The notes: a model not told the origin generated them from the letters alone. A stretch of 64,000 nucleotides of DNA from Candidatus Baltobacteraceae bacterium (GCA_035502855.1 DATJTX010000031.1:124001-188000), one strand, 5' to 3'; shown: positions 1 through 8,859, counted from the first letter of the stretch. Numbers and translations are program-made.

Positions 1-114
1 ATCGAAATGCTGATCGATTGCCACCAGAATCACCTGGCCTTTACGCCGGTGACGCACCTCTCGGAAATGCCGTTCACCCACCCCCTGGAGGTGCAGCTGG
101 TCGGAGCCTTCTGA
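1..114 (+). CDS. C-terminal end of an unidentified protein (partial)
   Basis: An open frame enters from the left edge and stops with TGA at 112-114, giving the last 37 residues of a protein whose body lies outside the window. The tail contains DCHQNHLAF and ends PLEVQLVGAF. I do not recognise the family from so short a piece. The next gene is on the opposite strand and its stop codon is 13 bases away, so the two are convergent. Confidence 0.5.
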   Translation: MEMLIDCHQNHLAFTPVTHLSEMPFTHPLEVQLVGAF

Positions 115-126
115 TTTAGCCCGGGC

Positions 127-867
127 TTAGTGCGGCTCGATGATGTCGTTGCTCGCTCGGATGACGCGGTGATAGATGATTTTGACGGGTACCGCGGCGT
201 TTTCGGCCTGAAGTTTGCCGTCGATCGTCAGAGTCGCGTCGAGCGCGAGCAGTAGTGCACCGCGTGCGGCGTAATAGGCCGTCCCGTCCATGTGCATCCG
301 ACCCGAGAGCAGCGCGCCCGGATGTTCGGGGAGCGTGCCGCTCATCGGCCCGTCGGCCTCGAAGCGCACGCCGACGACGGCGAAGCCCTGCACCTTCCCC
401 GGCGGCGCCGAGCGCAAGTACCCGCTTAGTTCCGATCCTCCCAGAGGTGAGGCTGCCCTGAACGGAACCAGGCCGTGCAGATGTTTGAGATCGCGCAGCG
501 TGATCGCGTCGAGCTGCACTGCGAACGGCTGGTTGAGGATCGTGAGAAAATCAGGGTCTTCGTCGCTGCGGTCGTCAAAGGTGCCGTCGCGCTCGAGCAC
601 TTGAACGAATTCGGCATGAACCGATGCTTTGCCCGACTCGCCGGTGCGCGTATAGCTGACGTCGGCAACGTAGCGGCGGCCGCGCCCTTCCGGCATGACT
701 TCGAGGCGCTCGACCCCGCGATACACGATGTGCGTTGCGCGCAGGGTGGTTCCCACGCGATACGTATCCTCTCCCGTGACGCCGTACATCTGTGCGGCGA
801 GCGCGCGAGGAGTGAGCGAAGGGATCAGCGCGCAAACGATGACGGCGATCCTGAGCGAAAAATACAT
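127..867 (-). CDS. Hypothetical secreted protein
   Basis: This encodes about 246 residues. I chose the ATG at 867 because the next 25 residues form a clear signal peptide (positive start, hydrophobic VIVCALIPSL core, ALA-A cleavage site) and because longer starts would run into the upstream gene, which stops at 884. The mature part is soluble with alternating beta-type stretches, and no catalytic motif is recognisable. It is probably exported to the periplasm or envelope. It is transcribed just after a membrane protein gene 17 bases upstream, so the two may be co-expressed. Function unknown. Confidence 0.65.
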   Translation of the reverse strand: MYFSLRIAVIVCALIPSLTPRALAAQMYGVTGEDTYRVGTTLRATHIVYRGVERLEVMPEGRGRRYVADVSYTRTGESGKASVHAEFVQVLERDGTFDDRSDEDPDFLTILNQPFAVQLDAITLRDLKHLHGLVPFRAASPLGGSELSGYLRSAPPGKVQGFAVVGVRFEADGPMSGTLPEHPGALLSGRMHMDGTAYYAARGALLLALDATLTIDGKLQAENAAVPVKIIYHRVIRASNDIIEPH

Positions 868-883
868 CTTCTTTTTAACAGTA

Positions 884-1681
884 TCATTCGCGGCAAGGGT
901 CGCTGGGTTCATAACCGATCGCGTCGAGATAAACGAACGTGCAAAAAGCTTGAACCACCGGCAAGAGAAGCACTTCCGGCAACGCATCCGCCCAAAAAGC
1001 CGCCTGCGCGATGTGGCGAGCGTCTAAGGCGCCTTGGACCAAGTCGGCGGTCGCAGTGGGCAGCAGTACGCTCAGTGCGAAGAGGATCAGCGCGCGCGCG
1101 AAAGAGGCCCCCTGCCAGACCACGGCCATGCTCGCGCCGAACGACCGGGGAACGAGAAGCCACCACGGCTCGGCGTCATCGGCGACGGTCGCGTGGACGT
1201 CCGCAAAGACCATCGAGACGGCGACCAGTGCGACCGCCGTGCCGAGGACTTTTTGCAAAAGATCGGTGCCGGCGATCGAGAGTATCGCGATCCCGGCAAC
1301 CAGTGCGAACACCAGGTCCACCAAGAGCACGGCCCACGAGCGCTCGAGCACGCGCAGCCATGCCCAGGCCGCGCCCTCGCCGCGCACGTCGGCGTATGAA
1401 AACGCATTGACGATTGCGACGAAAAACGGCTGCACCAAGGCTCCCGACACGATCAGCGCGGTATTCGAGTGCCAGTTGAAAACGATCGCAGCCTCGGCGG
1501 CGACGACCACAGCGCCGCCGAGCAGATAGAGTCCGGCGTGACGGGCGAGCGATCGAAACGCGCGCGCCAGTAACGCGATCAGCGAAGCATGGGGCGCGGG
1601 TGTAGGATCTACGGCTGCAGCTCGAGGCCGGCGCGGCTGCGCCGGTTGATGAAGAACCGTACCGACACGGTTCCTTCGCAC
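884..1681 (-). CDS. Hypothetical polytopic membrane protein
   Basis: Up to 265 residues with about five or six hydrophobic segments, for example LYLLGGAVVVAAEAAIVF, VLLVDLVFALVAGIAIL and LILFALSVLL, so it is an inner-membrane protein. The overall plan (long helices separated by short polar loops, no charged catalytic motif) resembles small YciC/DUF-type membrane proteins, but I cannot name a family. The ATG at 1681 makes it overlap the upstream gene by 73 bases. A start nearer 1600 is possible but only through a rare codon, so the start is uncertain. It lies in a minus-strand run of three unknown genes ending at 127. Confidence 0.6.
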   Translation of the reverse strand: MRRNRVGTVLHQPAQPRRPRAAAVDPTPAPHASLIALLARAFRSLARHAGLYLLGGAVVVAAEAAIVFNWHSNTALIVSGALVQPFFVAIVNAFSYADVRGEGAAWAWLRVLERSWAVLLVDLVFALVAGIAILSIAGTDLLQKVLGTAVALVAVSMVFADVHATVADDAEPWWLLVPRSFGASMAVVWQGASFARALILFALSVLLPTATADLVQGALDARHIAQAAFWADALPEVLLLPVVQAFCTFVYLDAIGYEPSDPCRE

Positions 1682-1929
1682 ATGACGACCGCGTCGCCAT
1701 CGCTGAAATGGCGGCCGTCGATGTCGACCGTGAAATCACCCGCTGCCAGACCCGCAAGCGTGCGAACGACGCTGCGCTGGAATTTGTCGTGCGGCGCTCG
1801 CTCGCCGATCGCTTCACGTACGGCCAGCGCGAGGAGTTCGCGAACGCGGAGCGGTGTCGCAAGCGCGAACGCGGCCGAGCCGGCGGCGGCGACGGCGTGG
1901 AGATCGAGCGGCACGCGAACGCGAATCAC
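1609..1929 (-). CDS. Small hypothetical protein, 106 aa
   Basis: A soluble 106-residue protein beginning MIRVRVPLDL, with an alanine-rich helical first half and a beta-type second half (FTVDIDGRHF, VSVRFFINRR). No family recognised. It is the first gene of a minus-strand group and faces the plus-strand gene at 1991, leaving about 60 bases for divergent promoters. Confidence 0.55.
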   Translation of the reverse strand: MIRVRVPLDLHAVAAAGSAAFALATPLRVRELLALAVREAIGERAPHDKFQRSVVRTLAGLAAGDFTVDIDGRHFSDGDAVVMCEGTVSVRFFINRRSRAGLELQP

Positions 1930-1990
1930 GGCAATATCTTTGGCGCATCTTCGAGGAGCCGCCTGCCGTGAGGGAGTACGGTATCATCCG

Positions 1991-2377
1991 ATGCCTCCGT
2001 CTGGGAACGTGCCCGCGCAGACGCTGGTCGACGCGGTCGAAAAGCGCGTCGCGCGTATGGATGACGCCGCTTTGGCCGACGTGCTGCACGGTGGTCTGCC
2101 GTCGATGCCGCACGGCGCGGTTGCTGCGCTCGTTGCGTCGATTTTCGATGCATTCCGCGATCGCGGTGAATCGTCCGAGGATGCAGCCGAAGGCGCCAAC
2201 GCTTCGCTCGATCGGCTCGTGGGTGCGGAACCCCCGGCGGTTGCGGCGCTGGTCGATTACGCTCGCGGCAATGCGGGACTGTTGAAAGAGGCGCTGACGC
2301 ACTACGCCGAGGAGCACGCAGCCCAACTTTCTGGTTTGCCCGCCCCGCTCGTGGCCGGCATCGCGGACTCGCTTTAA
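1991..2377 (+). CDS. Hypothetical soluble protein, 128 aa
   Basis: ATG at 1991 gives 128 residues, mostly helical and acidic, with no signal peptide or membrane segment. It stops only 3 bases before the TTG start of the next gene, so the two are very likely one operon. The longer upstream reading of the same frame overlaps the minus-strand gene and is not used here. I cannot assign a function. The A/L/D-rich helical pattern could be a protein-interaction domain. Confidence 0.6.
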   Translation: MPPSGNVPAQTLVDAVEKRVARMDDAALADVLHGGLPSMPHGAVAALVASIFDAFRDRGESSEDAAEGANASLDRLVGAEPPAVAALVDYARGNAGLLKEALTHYAEEHAAQLSGLPAPLVAGIADSL

Positions 2378-2380
2378 GAA

Positions 2381-3214
2381 TTGAGCGATTACCCGCGGCG
2401 GCGTAGGCTCGAACCCGAACCGCCAAAGCGCGGCGGTATTCCGATCATCCCGCTGATGGTGCTCGTCATCCTCGGCGGATTGTTGCTTGGGGGCCTGCTG
2501 ACGAAATTCTTCGGTACGGGCGGTGCATCTGCCCCGAGCCCGAACCCGACGTTCACACCGCTCCCGGGTTCGACCGCGACCTATGCGCCGAGCGCCGCGC
2601 CGACGCCGGCGAGTACGCCGACTGGGCGTCCTTCGGTAAAGCCGGCGCGTGCCGCCGAGCGGCGCGCGTCACCGCCGCCGAGCGCTTCGGCTTCGCCGAC
2701 CGCTTCGGCGTCACCGAGCGCGCGGCCGAGCCGGAAACCAAAGCCGAAGCTGCGGACGCTCGCGCACCCCTCGCCGTCGCATCTGGCGCCGGTGATCGTC
2801 TTGACGCCGACGCCGGCCGCAACCGTGAGCGCACCGACTCCGACGCCGCCCCCGCCCCCGCCGACCTTGGTTTCGACGCCTCAGCCGATCGTCTCGTCGA
2901 CGCCGGTATTGATCACGGGCGCGAACAATTCCGCGCACGCCGCTGCAATCGTGCGAGCCTACATCGCTGCGCTCGCACGCGGCGACACCGCGACGGCCGC
3001 CGGTTATCTTGCGAGCGGCTTACCGACCGAGACGTTCATCAATCCCAACGTCAGCGTGAACGTGAGCGACCTGCGCGCGAGCCGCAACGACGACGGCAGC
3101 TTCAACGTTACCGTCCAGATCGTCACCTCAAAAGGTAGCTACCTCGCGAGCTTCACGCTGAGCTCGCAGCCGTACGGCTTGCAGATCACGAACCACAGCG
3201 CAACCCGACTTTAA
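2381..3214 (+). CDS. Single-pass membrane protein with Pro/Ser/Thr-rich linker
   Basis: The start is TTG at 2381, 3 bases after the preceding stop. Of 277 residues, a basic N-terminus (about 1-18) is followed by one transmembrane helix rich in I, L and G (about 20-42). Next comes a roughly 130-residue linker dominated by P, S, T and A, and then a folded C-terminal domain of about 95 residues beginning near NNSAHAAAIVRAYIAAL. The topology suggests an anchored protein whose folded domain sits outside the membrane on a flexible arm. The last domain looks like a small alpha+beta (SnoaL/NTF2-like) fold, but that is a guess. Confidence 0.7.
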   Translation: MSDYPRRRRLEPEPPKRGGIPIIPLMVLVILGGLLLGGLLTKFFGTGGASAPSPNPTFTPLPGSTATYAPSAAPTPASTPTGRPSVKPARAAERRASPPPSASASPTASASPSARPSRKPKPKLRTLAHPSPSHLAPVIVLTPTPAATVSAPTPTPPPPPPTLVSTPQPIVSSTPVLITGANNSAHAAAIVRAYIAALARGDTATAAGYLASGLPTETFINPNVSVNVSDLRASRNDDGSFNVTVQIVTSKGSYLASFTLSSQPYGLQITNHSATRL

Positions 3215-3222
3215 ACCAAACC

Positions 3223-4848
3223 CTAGATTTCCGCCCCTAGTCCGGTTGTTGCGCGGACCTGGAGTTGGCTGAACATCGCTTCCGATTCGGGGTCGCGTGC
3301 GATCAGCGTGCCGAGGATAGCGGCGAGGAAGCCGAGCGGGACCGACACGATACCGGGATTGCGCAGCGGGAAGAGTGCATGGTCACCCATGACCTCCGGG
3401 CTGATCGCGATCAGCGCGAGCGACGAAATGAGTCCGGCGAGCATGCCGCAGATCGCGCCGGAGCGCGAGAAGCGCCGCCACGAGAGCGCGAGGATGAGCG
3501 CGGGCGCGTTGGTGCTGGCGGCCACCGCAAACGCCAAGCCGACCAGAAATGCGACGTTGACGGTTCGCAATCCGACCGAGAGTACGATCGAGAGGATCGC
3601 GACGATCACGGCGGCGCTGCGCGCAACAAACGCGTGTTCGCGCTCGCTGCCCTCCCCGCCGCGGACGAGACTATCCCAAATATCGTGTGCGAACGCGGAC
3701 GATGCTGCGATCGTGAGCCCCGCGACCACGGCCAGGATCGTGGCAAATGCCACCGCTGCCACGAAGGCGGTGAGCAGCGGGCCGCCGACGGCGTCGGCGA
3801 GAATCGGTGCGGCGAGATTCGTGTTCTGCTGCGGAACGATGTAGCCGAGCTTCGCGAGTTCGGCGTTATACTGCGCAGCGGTCTCGGGGTGGTGCACGAT
3901 GTACCGAATCGCTTGCGTATCGCGTAGACGTTTGCCGATCTCGTGCTGCCCCACCATCGTTCCCGCGCCCAGGCCCATGATCGCCGTCAAAAGGTAGAAG
4001 ACGCCGATCAAGGTCATCGCCCAGCCCACCGAAATGCGCGCCGCGTGCGCGGACGGAACGGTGAAGAAACGCATCAGCACGTGCGGCAATCCGGCAGTGC
4101 CTAGTACCAGCGCGAGACCGAGCGAGAAAACGTCGAGCGGACCGTTCGGGCCGCTAAAGAACGATCCGGGCCGCAGGAGGTTGATCGTCTGACCGTCGGT
4201 CTTGGCGGCCGATGCCGCCGCGAACAACGAGAAAAGCGAGAAATGGAAGTGCGCCAGCACCAGCAGGCTAAGTGCGATCGAGGTGCCGAGCAGAAGCGCC
4301 GCCTTGATGATCTGGACCCATGTGGTCGCGAGCATCCCGCCGAAGAGCACGTAAATCAGCATCAGGAGTCCGACGACGATGATCGCGAAGGTCTCATTGA
4401 TCCGCTGCACTAGCAGATTGATCAATGAGCCTCCGCCGACCATCTGCGCGGTCATGTAAAACAGGGTGATGATCAGCGTCGTAAGTGCGGCGATCGCGCG
4501 CACGCCGCGTCCGCGCAGCCGGAAAGCGATGACGTCGGCGACGGTATAACGTCCCGTGTTGCGCAACGGCTCCGCCAGCAGAAAGAGCACGGTGAGATAT
4601 GCAACCAGCCATCCGATTGCGTAGATGAAGCCGTCGAAGCCGAAGAATGCGATGAGTCCGGTGATGCCGAGAAACGACGTTGCCGACATGTAGTCGCCGG
4701 CGATCGCCCAACCGGTTTGCACGCCGCTGATCTCGCGGTGCGCCGTGTAGTAGCCGCGACGCGACGTACTCCGACCCGATGCCCAGTAGGTGATGACCAA
4801 TGCCATTGCGACGAAGATCGCGAACATGACGAGCGCGCTTTGATTCAC
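3223..4848 (-). CDS. Sodium:solute symporter, ActP-like (acetate/short carboxylate)
   Basis: 541 residues of the sodium/solute symporter family with about 13 membrane helices. Typical family stretches include GDYMSATSFLGITG near the N-terminus, TGRYTVADVIAFRL, and GTAGLPHVLMRFFTVP. These match the cation/acetate symporter branch, which imports acetate or similar carboxylates with Na+. I use the GTG at 4848 because it overlaps the stop of the DUF485 gene by 4 bases (GTGA). The longer upstream frame runs through that gene. The DUF485-actP pairing is the usual yjcH-actP arrangement, which supports the call. Substrate is inferred from family, not visible directly. Confidence 0.88.
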   Translation of the reverse strand: MNQSALVMFAIFVAMALVITYWASGRSTSRRGYYTAHREISGVQTGWAIAGDYMSATSFLGITGLIAFFGFDGFIYAIGWLVAYLTVLFLLAEPLRNTGRYTVADVIAFRLRGRGVRAIAALTTLIITLFYMTAQMVGGGSLINLLVQRINETFAIIVVGLLMLIYVLFGGMLATTWVQIIKAALLLGTSIALSLLVLAHFHFSLFSLFAAASAAKTDGQTINLLRPGSFFSGPNGPLDVFSLGLALVLGTAGLPHVLMRFFTVPSAHAARISVGWAMTLIGVFYLLTAIMGLGAGTMVGQHEIGKRLRDTQAIRYIVHHPETAAQYNAELAKLGYIVPQQNTNLAAPILADAVGGPLLTAFVAAVAFATILAVVAGLTIAASSAFAHDIWDSLVRGGEGSEREHAFVARSAAVIVAILSIVLSVGLRTVNVAFLVGLAFAVAASTNAPALILALSWRRFSRSGAICGMLAGLISSLALIAISPEVMGDHALFPLRNPGIVSVPLGFLAAILGTLIARDPESEAMFSQLQVRATTGLGAEI

Positions 4849-5174
4849 TTCGCCAGCTCCGAAACGGCACGATCGACCAGTGCCCGCGCGCGCGTATCGA
4901 ACGTCCGCGCCTCGCGCATGTAGAGCGCGAGCAGCAGCCACGCCATCAGGAATTGCGTGAATCCGAACGCGTACGCGAGATTGAGCGATCCCCACACGGG
5001 ACGCTCCATCAGCGCCGGATCATATCCGATACCGGCCAACAGCGCAAAATAGAAGAGTAAAAAAAAGATCGTCGAGGGGACGATGAAACGCCGCCGCGCC
5101 CGCAGCAGCGCCTGAAATTCGGGATCCTTCGCAAGCGCGTCCCATTCACTCGCCGTCAAATGGTGATGCTGCAT
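4845..5174 (-). CDS. DUF485 (YjcH-like) small membrane protein
   Basis: 109 residues with two transmembrane helices (about 31-50 and 68-88) and the DUF485 pattern: an N-terminal DPEFQALLRARRRFIVP segment, then FFLLFYFALL, then the second helix. DUF485 proteins are normally encoded directly upstream of acetate-type symporters and are thought to be accessory to them. Here the stop overlaps the symporter start by 4 bases, so translation is probably coupled. It starts 20 bases upstream of the map position where sufU ends, on the same strand, but nothing suggests a shared role with the suf genes. Confidence 0.88.
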   Translation of the reverse strand: MQHHHLTASEWDALAKDPEFQALLRARRRFIVPSTIFFLLFYFALLAGIGYDPALMERPVWGSLNLAYAFGFTQFLMAWLLLALYMREARTFDTRARALVDRAVSELAK

Positions 5175-5204
5175 CGCGAGAGCATTCGCTGCGCGCCGAG
5201 GCGG

Positions 5205-5594
5205 CTACTCTTCGTCAGGCCAGCCCGCGAGCTCGCCGATTGCGGCGCTCTTGGCGACGCGCAGGCCGAGCATGGCGCACTTCATGCGCGTCGGGCTGAT
5301 GCCGATGCCGACATTCTCCAGCACGACGTCTTTGGAGAGGCGCGCCAGCTCCTCGAGCCGCATGCCCTTGATCGTTTCCGTCAGCATCGAGGCCGATGCC
5401 TGGCTGATGGCGCAGCCCTTTCCCGAGAAGCGAACGTCGCGCACAACGTCGCCCTCGACGTCGAGCTCCATCCGAATCTGATCTCCGCAGAGCGGGTTGA
5501 GATCCTCGGCTACCGCCGCCGGATGCTCGAGGTGCCCGAAATTGCGCGGGTTGCGGTAGTGATCTAGGATGAAATCTCGATAGAAGTCGTCCAT
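5205..5594 (-). CDS. sufU: SufU-type iron-sulfur assembly protein
   Basis: 129 residues of the IscU/SufU family. Three conserved cysteines are visible in NPLCGDQ, KGCAISQ and TRMKCAML, and the spacing between the second and third is long, as in SufU of Gram-positive type. In that family the protein binds zinc and accepts sulfur from SufS, passing it to the SufBCD scaffold. It is the last gene of the sufC-sufD-sufS-sufU run, 15 bases after sufS, which fits the partnership. Starts at ATG 5594. Confidence 0.92.
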   Translation of the reverse strand: MDDFYRDFILDHYRNPRNFGHLEHPAAVAEDLNPLCGDQIRMELDVEGDVVRDVRFSGKGCAISQASASMLTETIKGMRLEELARLSKDVVLENVGIGISPTRMKCAMLGLRVAKSAAIGELAGWPDEE

Positions 5595-5609
5595 TACACC
5601 AATACTGGC

Positions 5610-6848
5610 TTAGACTTTGAAAACACGCGCGGCTTTTTCGATGCCGGCGGCTAGCGCATCGACGTCATCGTGCGAATTGTAGACGTAGAAGGACGCGCGG
5701 GCGGTTGCCGGCCAGCCCATCTTTTCCATCAGCGGCATCGTGCAGTGATGGCCGGCACGGATGCAGATTCCTTCGGTGTCGAGGATCGAGGCCAGATCGT
5801 GCGCGTGCACGTCGGCAAAGTTGAACGAGAGCACGCCGGAGACCAGCGCGGGATCCTTCGGGCCGTAGATTGCCAGGCCGCGTGACTCGAGCGGGGCGAG
5901 GCGTTCGAGCGCGTAGGCGAGTAGCTCACGCTCGTGCGCGCGCACCCAATCCATTCCGAGGTTCGAGAGATAGTCGACGGCGGCGGCGAGACCGATGGCA
6001 TCGGCGATATTGCTCGTTCCGGCTTCGAACTTCCAGGGGAGCTCGTTGAACTCGGTGTGCTCGTATTCGACCTTGCGAATCATGTCGCCGCCGGCCAGGA
6101 ACGGCGGCATCGCTTCGAGCAACGCGCGTCTGCCGTAGAGAACGCCGATGCCGGTCGGGCCGAGCATCTTGTGTCCGCTGAAGGCGTAGAAATCGACGTC
6201 GAGCGCCTTTACGTCGACCGGGAGATGGGGTATGCCCTGCGCCCCGTCGACGAGGATCGTGGCGCCGGCCGCGCGGGCGGCGGGAACGATGCGATCGAGC
6301 GGCGTGATCGTGCCGAGCGTGTTGCTGACGTGCGAGATCGCCAGCAGCTTCGCGCCCTCGAGCAGCCGGTCGAGATGATCGAGCTGGAGCACGCCGCGGT
6401 CGTCGGCAGGGATGAAACGCAGCGTCGCGCCCGTCTTCTCGGCCAAGAGCTGCCACGGGACGAGATTCGAATGGTGTTCGAGCTGCGAGGTGAGGATCAC
6501 GTCGCCCGGCCGCACGTTCTGCAGGCCCCAACTGTAGCCGACGAGGTTGATGGCTTCGGTTGCGTTGCGCGTCCAAATGACTTCGCGGTAGTCCGCATTG
6601 ATGAATCGCGCGACGGTTACGCGCGCCGCTTCGAACGTTTCGGTTGCGCGCGCGGCGATTTCGTAAACGCCGCGGTGGATATTCGCGTTGTACTGCGTAT
6701 AATACGTGACGAGCGTATCGATCACGCTCTGCGGCTTCTGCGAGGTCGCGGCCGAGTCGAGATACACCAGCCGCTTTCCGCGCGAAGTCGGGTGGGAGAG
6801 GATCGGAAAATCGGCGGCGATCGCCTCGGGGCTACGAACGGCAATCAC
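5610..6848 (-). CDS. sufS: SufS-type group II cysteine desulfurase
   Basis: 412 residues. A PLP-dependent aminotransferase class V enzyme that takes sulfur from cysteine as a persulfide. Visible features are the PLP-binding lysine in FSGHKMLGPTG, the histidine in TSQLEHHSNLVPW, and the catalytic cysteine in RAGHHCTMP close to the C-terminus, typical of SufS rather than IscS. The start is GTG at 6848, overlapping the sufD stop by 4 bases. With SufU encoded next it should form the usual sulfur donor pair. Confidence 0.95.
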   Translation of the reverse strand: MIAVRSPEAIAADFPILSHPTSRGKRLVYLDSAATSQKPQSVIDTLVTYYTQYNANIHRGVYEIAARATETFEAARVTVARFINADYREVIWTRNATEAINLVGYSWGLQNVRPGDVILTSQLEHHSNLVPWQLLAEKTGATLRFIPADDRGVLQLDHLDRLLEGAKLLAISHVSNTLGTITPLDRIVPAARAAGATILVDGAQGIPHLPVDVKALDVDFYAFSGHKMLGPTGIGVLYGRRALLEAMPPFLAGGDMIRKVEYEHTEFNELPWKFEAGTSNIADAIGLAAAVDYLSNLGMDWVRAHERELLAYALERLAPLESRGLAIYGPKDPALVSGVLSFNFADVHAHDLASILDTEGICIRAGHHCTMPLMEKMGWPATARASFYVYNSHDDVDALAAGIEKAARVFKV

Positions 6849-7999
6849 GCCGTCACCTTGGCTTGCAGCGCCGCGCGTAGTTCTTCGCGTAGCGATTCGG
6901 TCGGAAAGCGATCGATCGCAGGTTCGAAAAAGCCCAGCGCGATCATCCGCTCCGCCTCGTTGCGTTCGATGCCCCGGCTGGTCATGTAGAAGATGCTTTC
7001 GGGATCGAGCGCCCCGACGGTTGCTCCGTGATACGCTTTGACTTCATTAGCCGCAATTTCGAGCGCGGGAACCGAATCGATATGCGCGGTCTGCGAGAGG
7101 AGTAATGCGTCGTCGCGCAGCGACGCATCGCTATGCTGCGCGTGCGGGGCGATGCGGATGTTGCCGAGATAGCGCCCCTGGCCGCGTCCGGCCGCGGCAC
7201 TCTTGATCAACGTTTCCGACGTGGCGTCGCCGCTGCGATGATCGACGCTGCTTACGATGTCGACGTGCTGCGAGCCGGTTGGAAAGAAGAGCGCGGCGAT
7301 CTTGGCGTCGACGCCGGGCTGCTCGATGGCGACGGTAAGGTCGCTGACCGAGAGTTGCGCGCCCAATTCCGCGCTGGCCCAACTGATCCGCGCGTCACGG
7401 CCCGGGCGAGCGGCCCGGGTAAAGACGATGCGTGCGTCGGGGGGCGCGAACTGCGCCGAGGCATAGGTCACCTCCGCGTTCTCACCGGTCACGACTTCGG
7501 CCACGCCGCAGACGAAGGCGCCGCTCTCGAGATCGAGACGTTCGACGATCGTCACCTGCGCGCCGCGCTCGGCCAACACGACGGTATACGGGAAGATCGT
7601 CCCGCCGGCGGCGGCGCGATACCGCACGACGATCGGATCGTCGAGCGCGCAATCCGCGCAAACGTAGATGAACGCGCCAAGTCCTGCGTGCGCGAGCGCG
7701 AGATGGGCGAATTTGTGTTGGGGTTCGATTGCCCGGCGAAAGGCGCGCGCCAGCAATTCAGCGTGATCGCGCGCGGCAGTCTCTAAGTCGCACGCGATGA
7801 CGCGCGGCGAAGCGCCCTCGATCTCGACTCTGCCCGCAGCTCCGGTCGAACCGTTCGCGCCCGTCTCGAGCGTCTCGAGATCGATCTTCCAGTACCGCCC
7901 GGGCTTTTCGCGTCCGCTGCGCGTACGCGCAAAGGCGCGCAACTCGGTCTCGCGCTCCTGGGCCGACAAAAGATCAGGCAAGTGCGCCGGTCTCCTCAC
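6845..7999 (-). CDS. sufD: SufD-like Fe-S scaffold protein
   Basis: 384 residues of the SufB/SufD family, a beta-helix scaffold that partners SufC. The conserved C-terminal block (HGATVGALDPESIFYM, SRGIERNEAERMIALGFF) is clear and reads as SufD rather than SufB. The GTG at 7999 overlaps the sufC end by 26 bases. An alternative TTG at 7981 has an AGGAG about 10 bases upstream and is equally plausible. No sufB gene accompanies it, so this may be the only scaffold subunit in the locus. Confidence 0.88.
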   Translation of the reverse strand: MRRPAHLPDLLSAQERETELRAFARTRSGREKPGRYWKIDLETLETGANGSTGAAGRVEIEGASPRVIACDLETAARDHAELLARAFRRAIEPQHKFAHLALAHAGLGAFIYVCADCALDDPIVVRYRAAAGGTIFPYTVVLAERGAQVTIVERLDLESGAFVCGVAEVVTGENAEVTYASAQFAPPDARIVFTRAARPGRDARISWASAELGAQLSVSDLTVAIEQPGVDAKIAALFFPTGSQHVDIVSSVDHRSGDATSETLIKSAAAGRGQGRYLGNIRIAPHAQHSDASLRDDALLLSQTAHIDSVPALEIAANEVKAYHGATVGALDPESIFYMTSRGIERNEAERMIALGFFEPAIDRFPTESLREELRAALQAKVTA

Positions 8000-8744
8000 G
8001 TAGAACGTCGTACCCTTCGCTCTCGATCCGCTGCGCCAGATCCGCGCCCCCGGTCTTGACGATGCGGCCGTCGATCATCACGTGCACCACGTCGGGCGTA
8101 ATGTACTGGAGAATGCGCGGATAGTGAGTGATGATCAAAAAGCCGGTATCACGACCCTCGTTGCTTGCGCGCAGTGCGATGATCGTATCGGCGACGTCCT
8201 TGAGCGCGTCGACGTCGAGTCCCGAGTCGGTCTCGTCGAGAATTGCGTACTTCGGCGCGAGCACGGCCAGCTGCAGCATCTCGAGCCGCTTCTTTTCTCC
8301 GCCCGAGAAACCGTCGTTGAGATACCGGCCCAAAAACGACGGGTCCATGCCGAGCACGTCCATCTTTTCGAGCAGCAGCGTGCGGAATTTCGCGGGCGTG
8401 AGCTCGCCCGGACGGACCGCCTGACGCGCGGCGTAGAGAAAGTTGGGAACCTTCACGCCCGGAATCGCGGCCGGATATTGAAAGGAGAGAAAGAGGCCGG
8501 CCCGCGCGCGTTTATCGGAAGCGAGGGCGAGCAGGTCCTCGCCGTCCAGGCTCGCGCGGCCCGCCGTAACGTCGTAATGCGGATGGCCGGTAAGGGAGAA
8601 GGCAAGCGTCGACTTGCCGCTGCCGTTCGGCCCCATGAGGGCATGGACTTTCCCCGCCTCGACCGTCAAGTCGATCCCCTTGAGGATCTCGTTCCCCTCG
8701 ACGCTGACCCGCAGGTCTGAAATCTTGAGCCCTGATTCGGCCAC
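7974..8744 (-). CDS. sufC: SufC, Fe-S assembly ATPase
   Basis: 256 residues of the ABC-ATPase fold. Walker A is GPNGSGKST at about 38-46, the signature is FSGGEKKR, and Walker B is AILDETDSGLD, where the DETDSGLD form is characteristic of SufC. It energises the SufB/SufD scaffold. The start is GTG at 8744 with a strong GGAGGAG 5 bases upstream. It is the first gene of the minus-strand suf operon and faces sufR across a 115-base promoter region. Confidence 0.95.
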   Translation of the reverse strand: MAESGLKISDLRVSVEGNEILKGIDLTVEAGKVHALMGPNGSGKSTLAFSLTGHPHYDVTAGRASLDGEDLLALASDKRARAGLFLSFQYPAAIPGVKVPNFLYAARQAVRPGELTPAKFRTLLLEKMDVLGMDPSFLGRYLNDGFSGGEKKRLEMLQLAVLAPKYAILDETDSGLDVDALKDVADTIIALRASNEGRDTGFLIITHYPRILQYITPDVVHVMIDGRIVKTGGADLAQRIESEGYDVLREETGALA

Positions 8745-8778
8745 GTGCTCTCCTCCGGAGTTAGACTATTGCTCCAGT

Positions 8779-8808
8779 AGCTTAGGCGAGGAGACCAGAG
8801 AAAGTCAA
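8779..8808 (-). promoter_or_regulatory. Putative suf operon promoter
   Basis: On the minus strand TTGACT (8808-8803) is followed after 18 bases by TAAGCT (8784-8779), about 35 bases upstream of the sufC GTG. The -35 box is near-consensus and the -10 box is weaker. It shares the intergenic region with the opposing sufR promoter, which suits joint control by the regulator. Confidence 0.5.
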
Positions 8809-8816
8809 GGATTTAC

Positions 8817-8845
8817 TTTACTATCTTGGGTCTCCGTGATAGGAT
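8817..8845 (+). promoter_or_regulatory. Putative sufR promoter with embedded inverted repeat
   Basis: TTTACT (8817-8822) and TAGGAT (8840-8845) are spaced by exactly 17 bases, 15 bases before the sufR ATG. A perfect 5-bp inverted repeat, CTATC (8821-8825) and GATAG (8838-8842) with a 12-base spacer, covers both promoter boxes. A protein bound there would block transcription, so it is a candidate SufR operator. It does not look like the CAAC/GTTG site described for cyanobacterial SufR. Confidence 0.45.
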
Positions 8846-8859
8846 ACCGTACGAACAGC

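Noticed and set aside
2553-2834. Minus-strand frame opposite the Pro-rich linker
   Set aside because: An antisense artefact of P/S/T-rich low-complexity coding sequence; no homology or ribosome site.
4849-4995. N-terminal extension of the symporter to 4995
   Set aside because: It would overlap most of the DUF485 gene and has no family similarity. The GTG at 4848 is coupled to that gene's stop.
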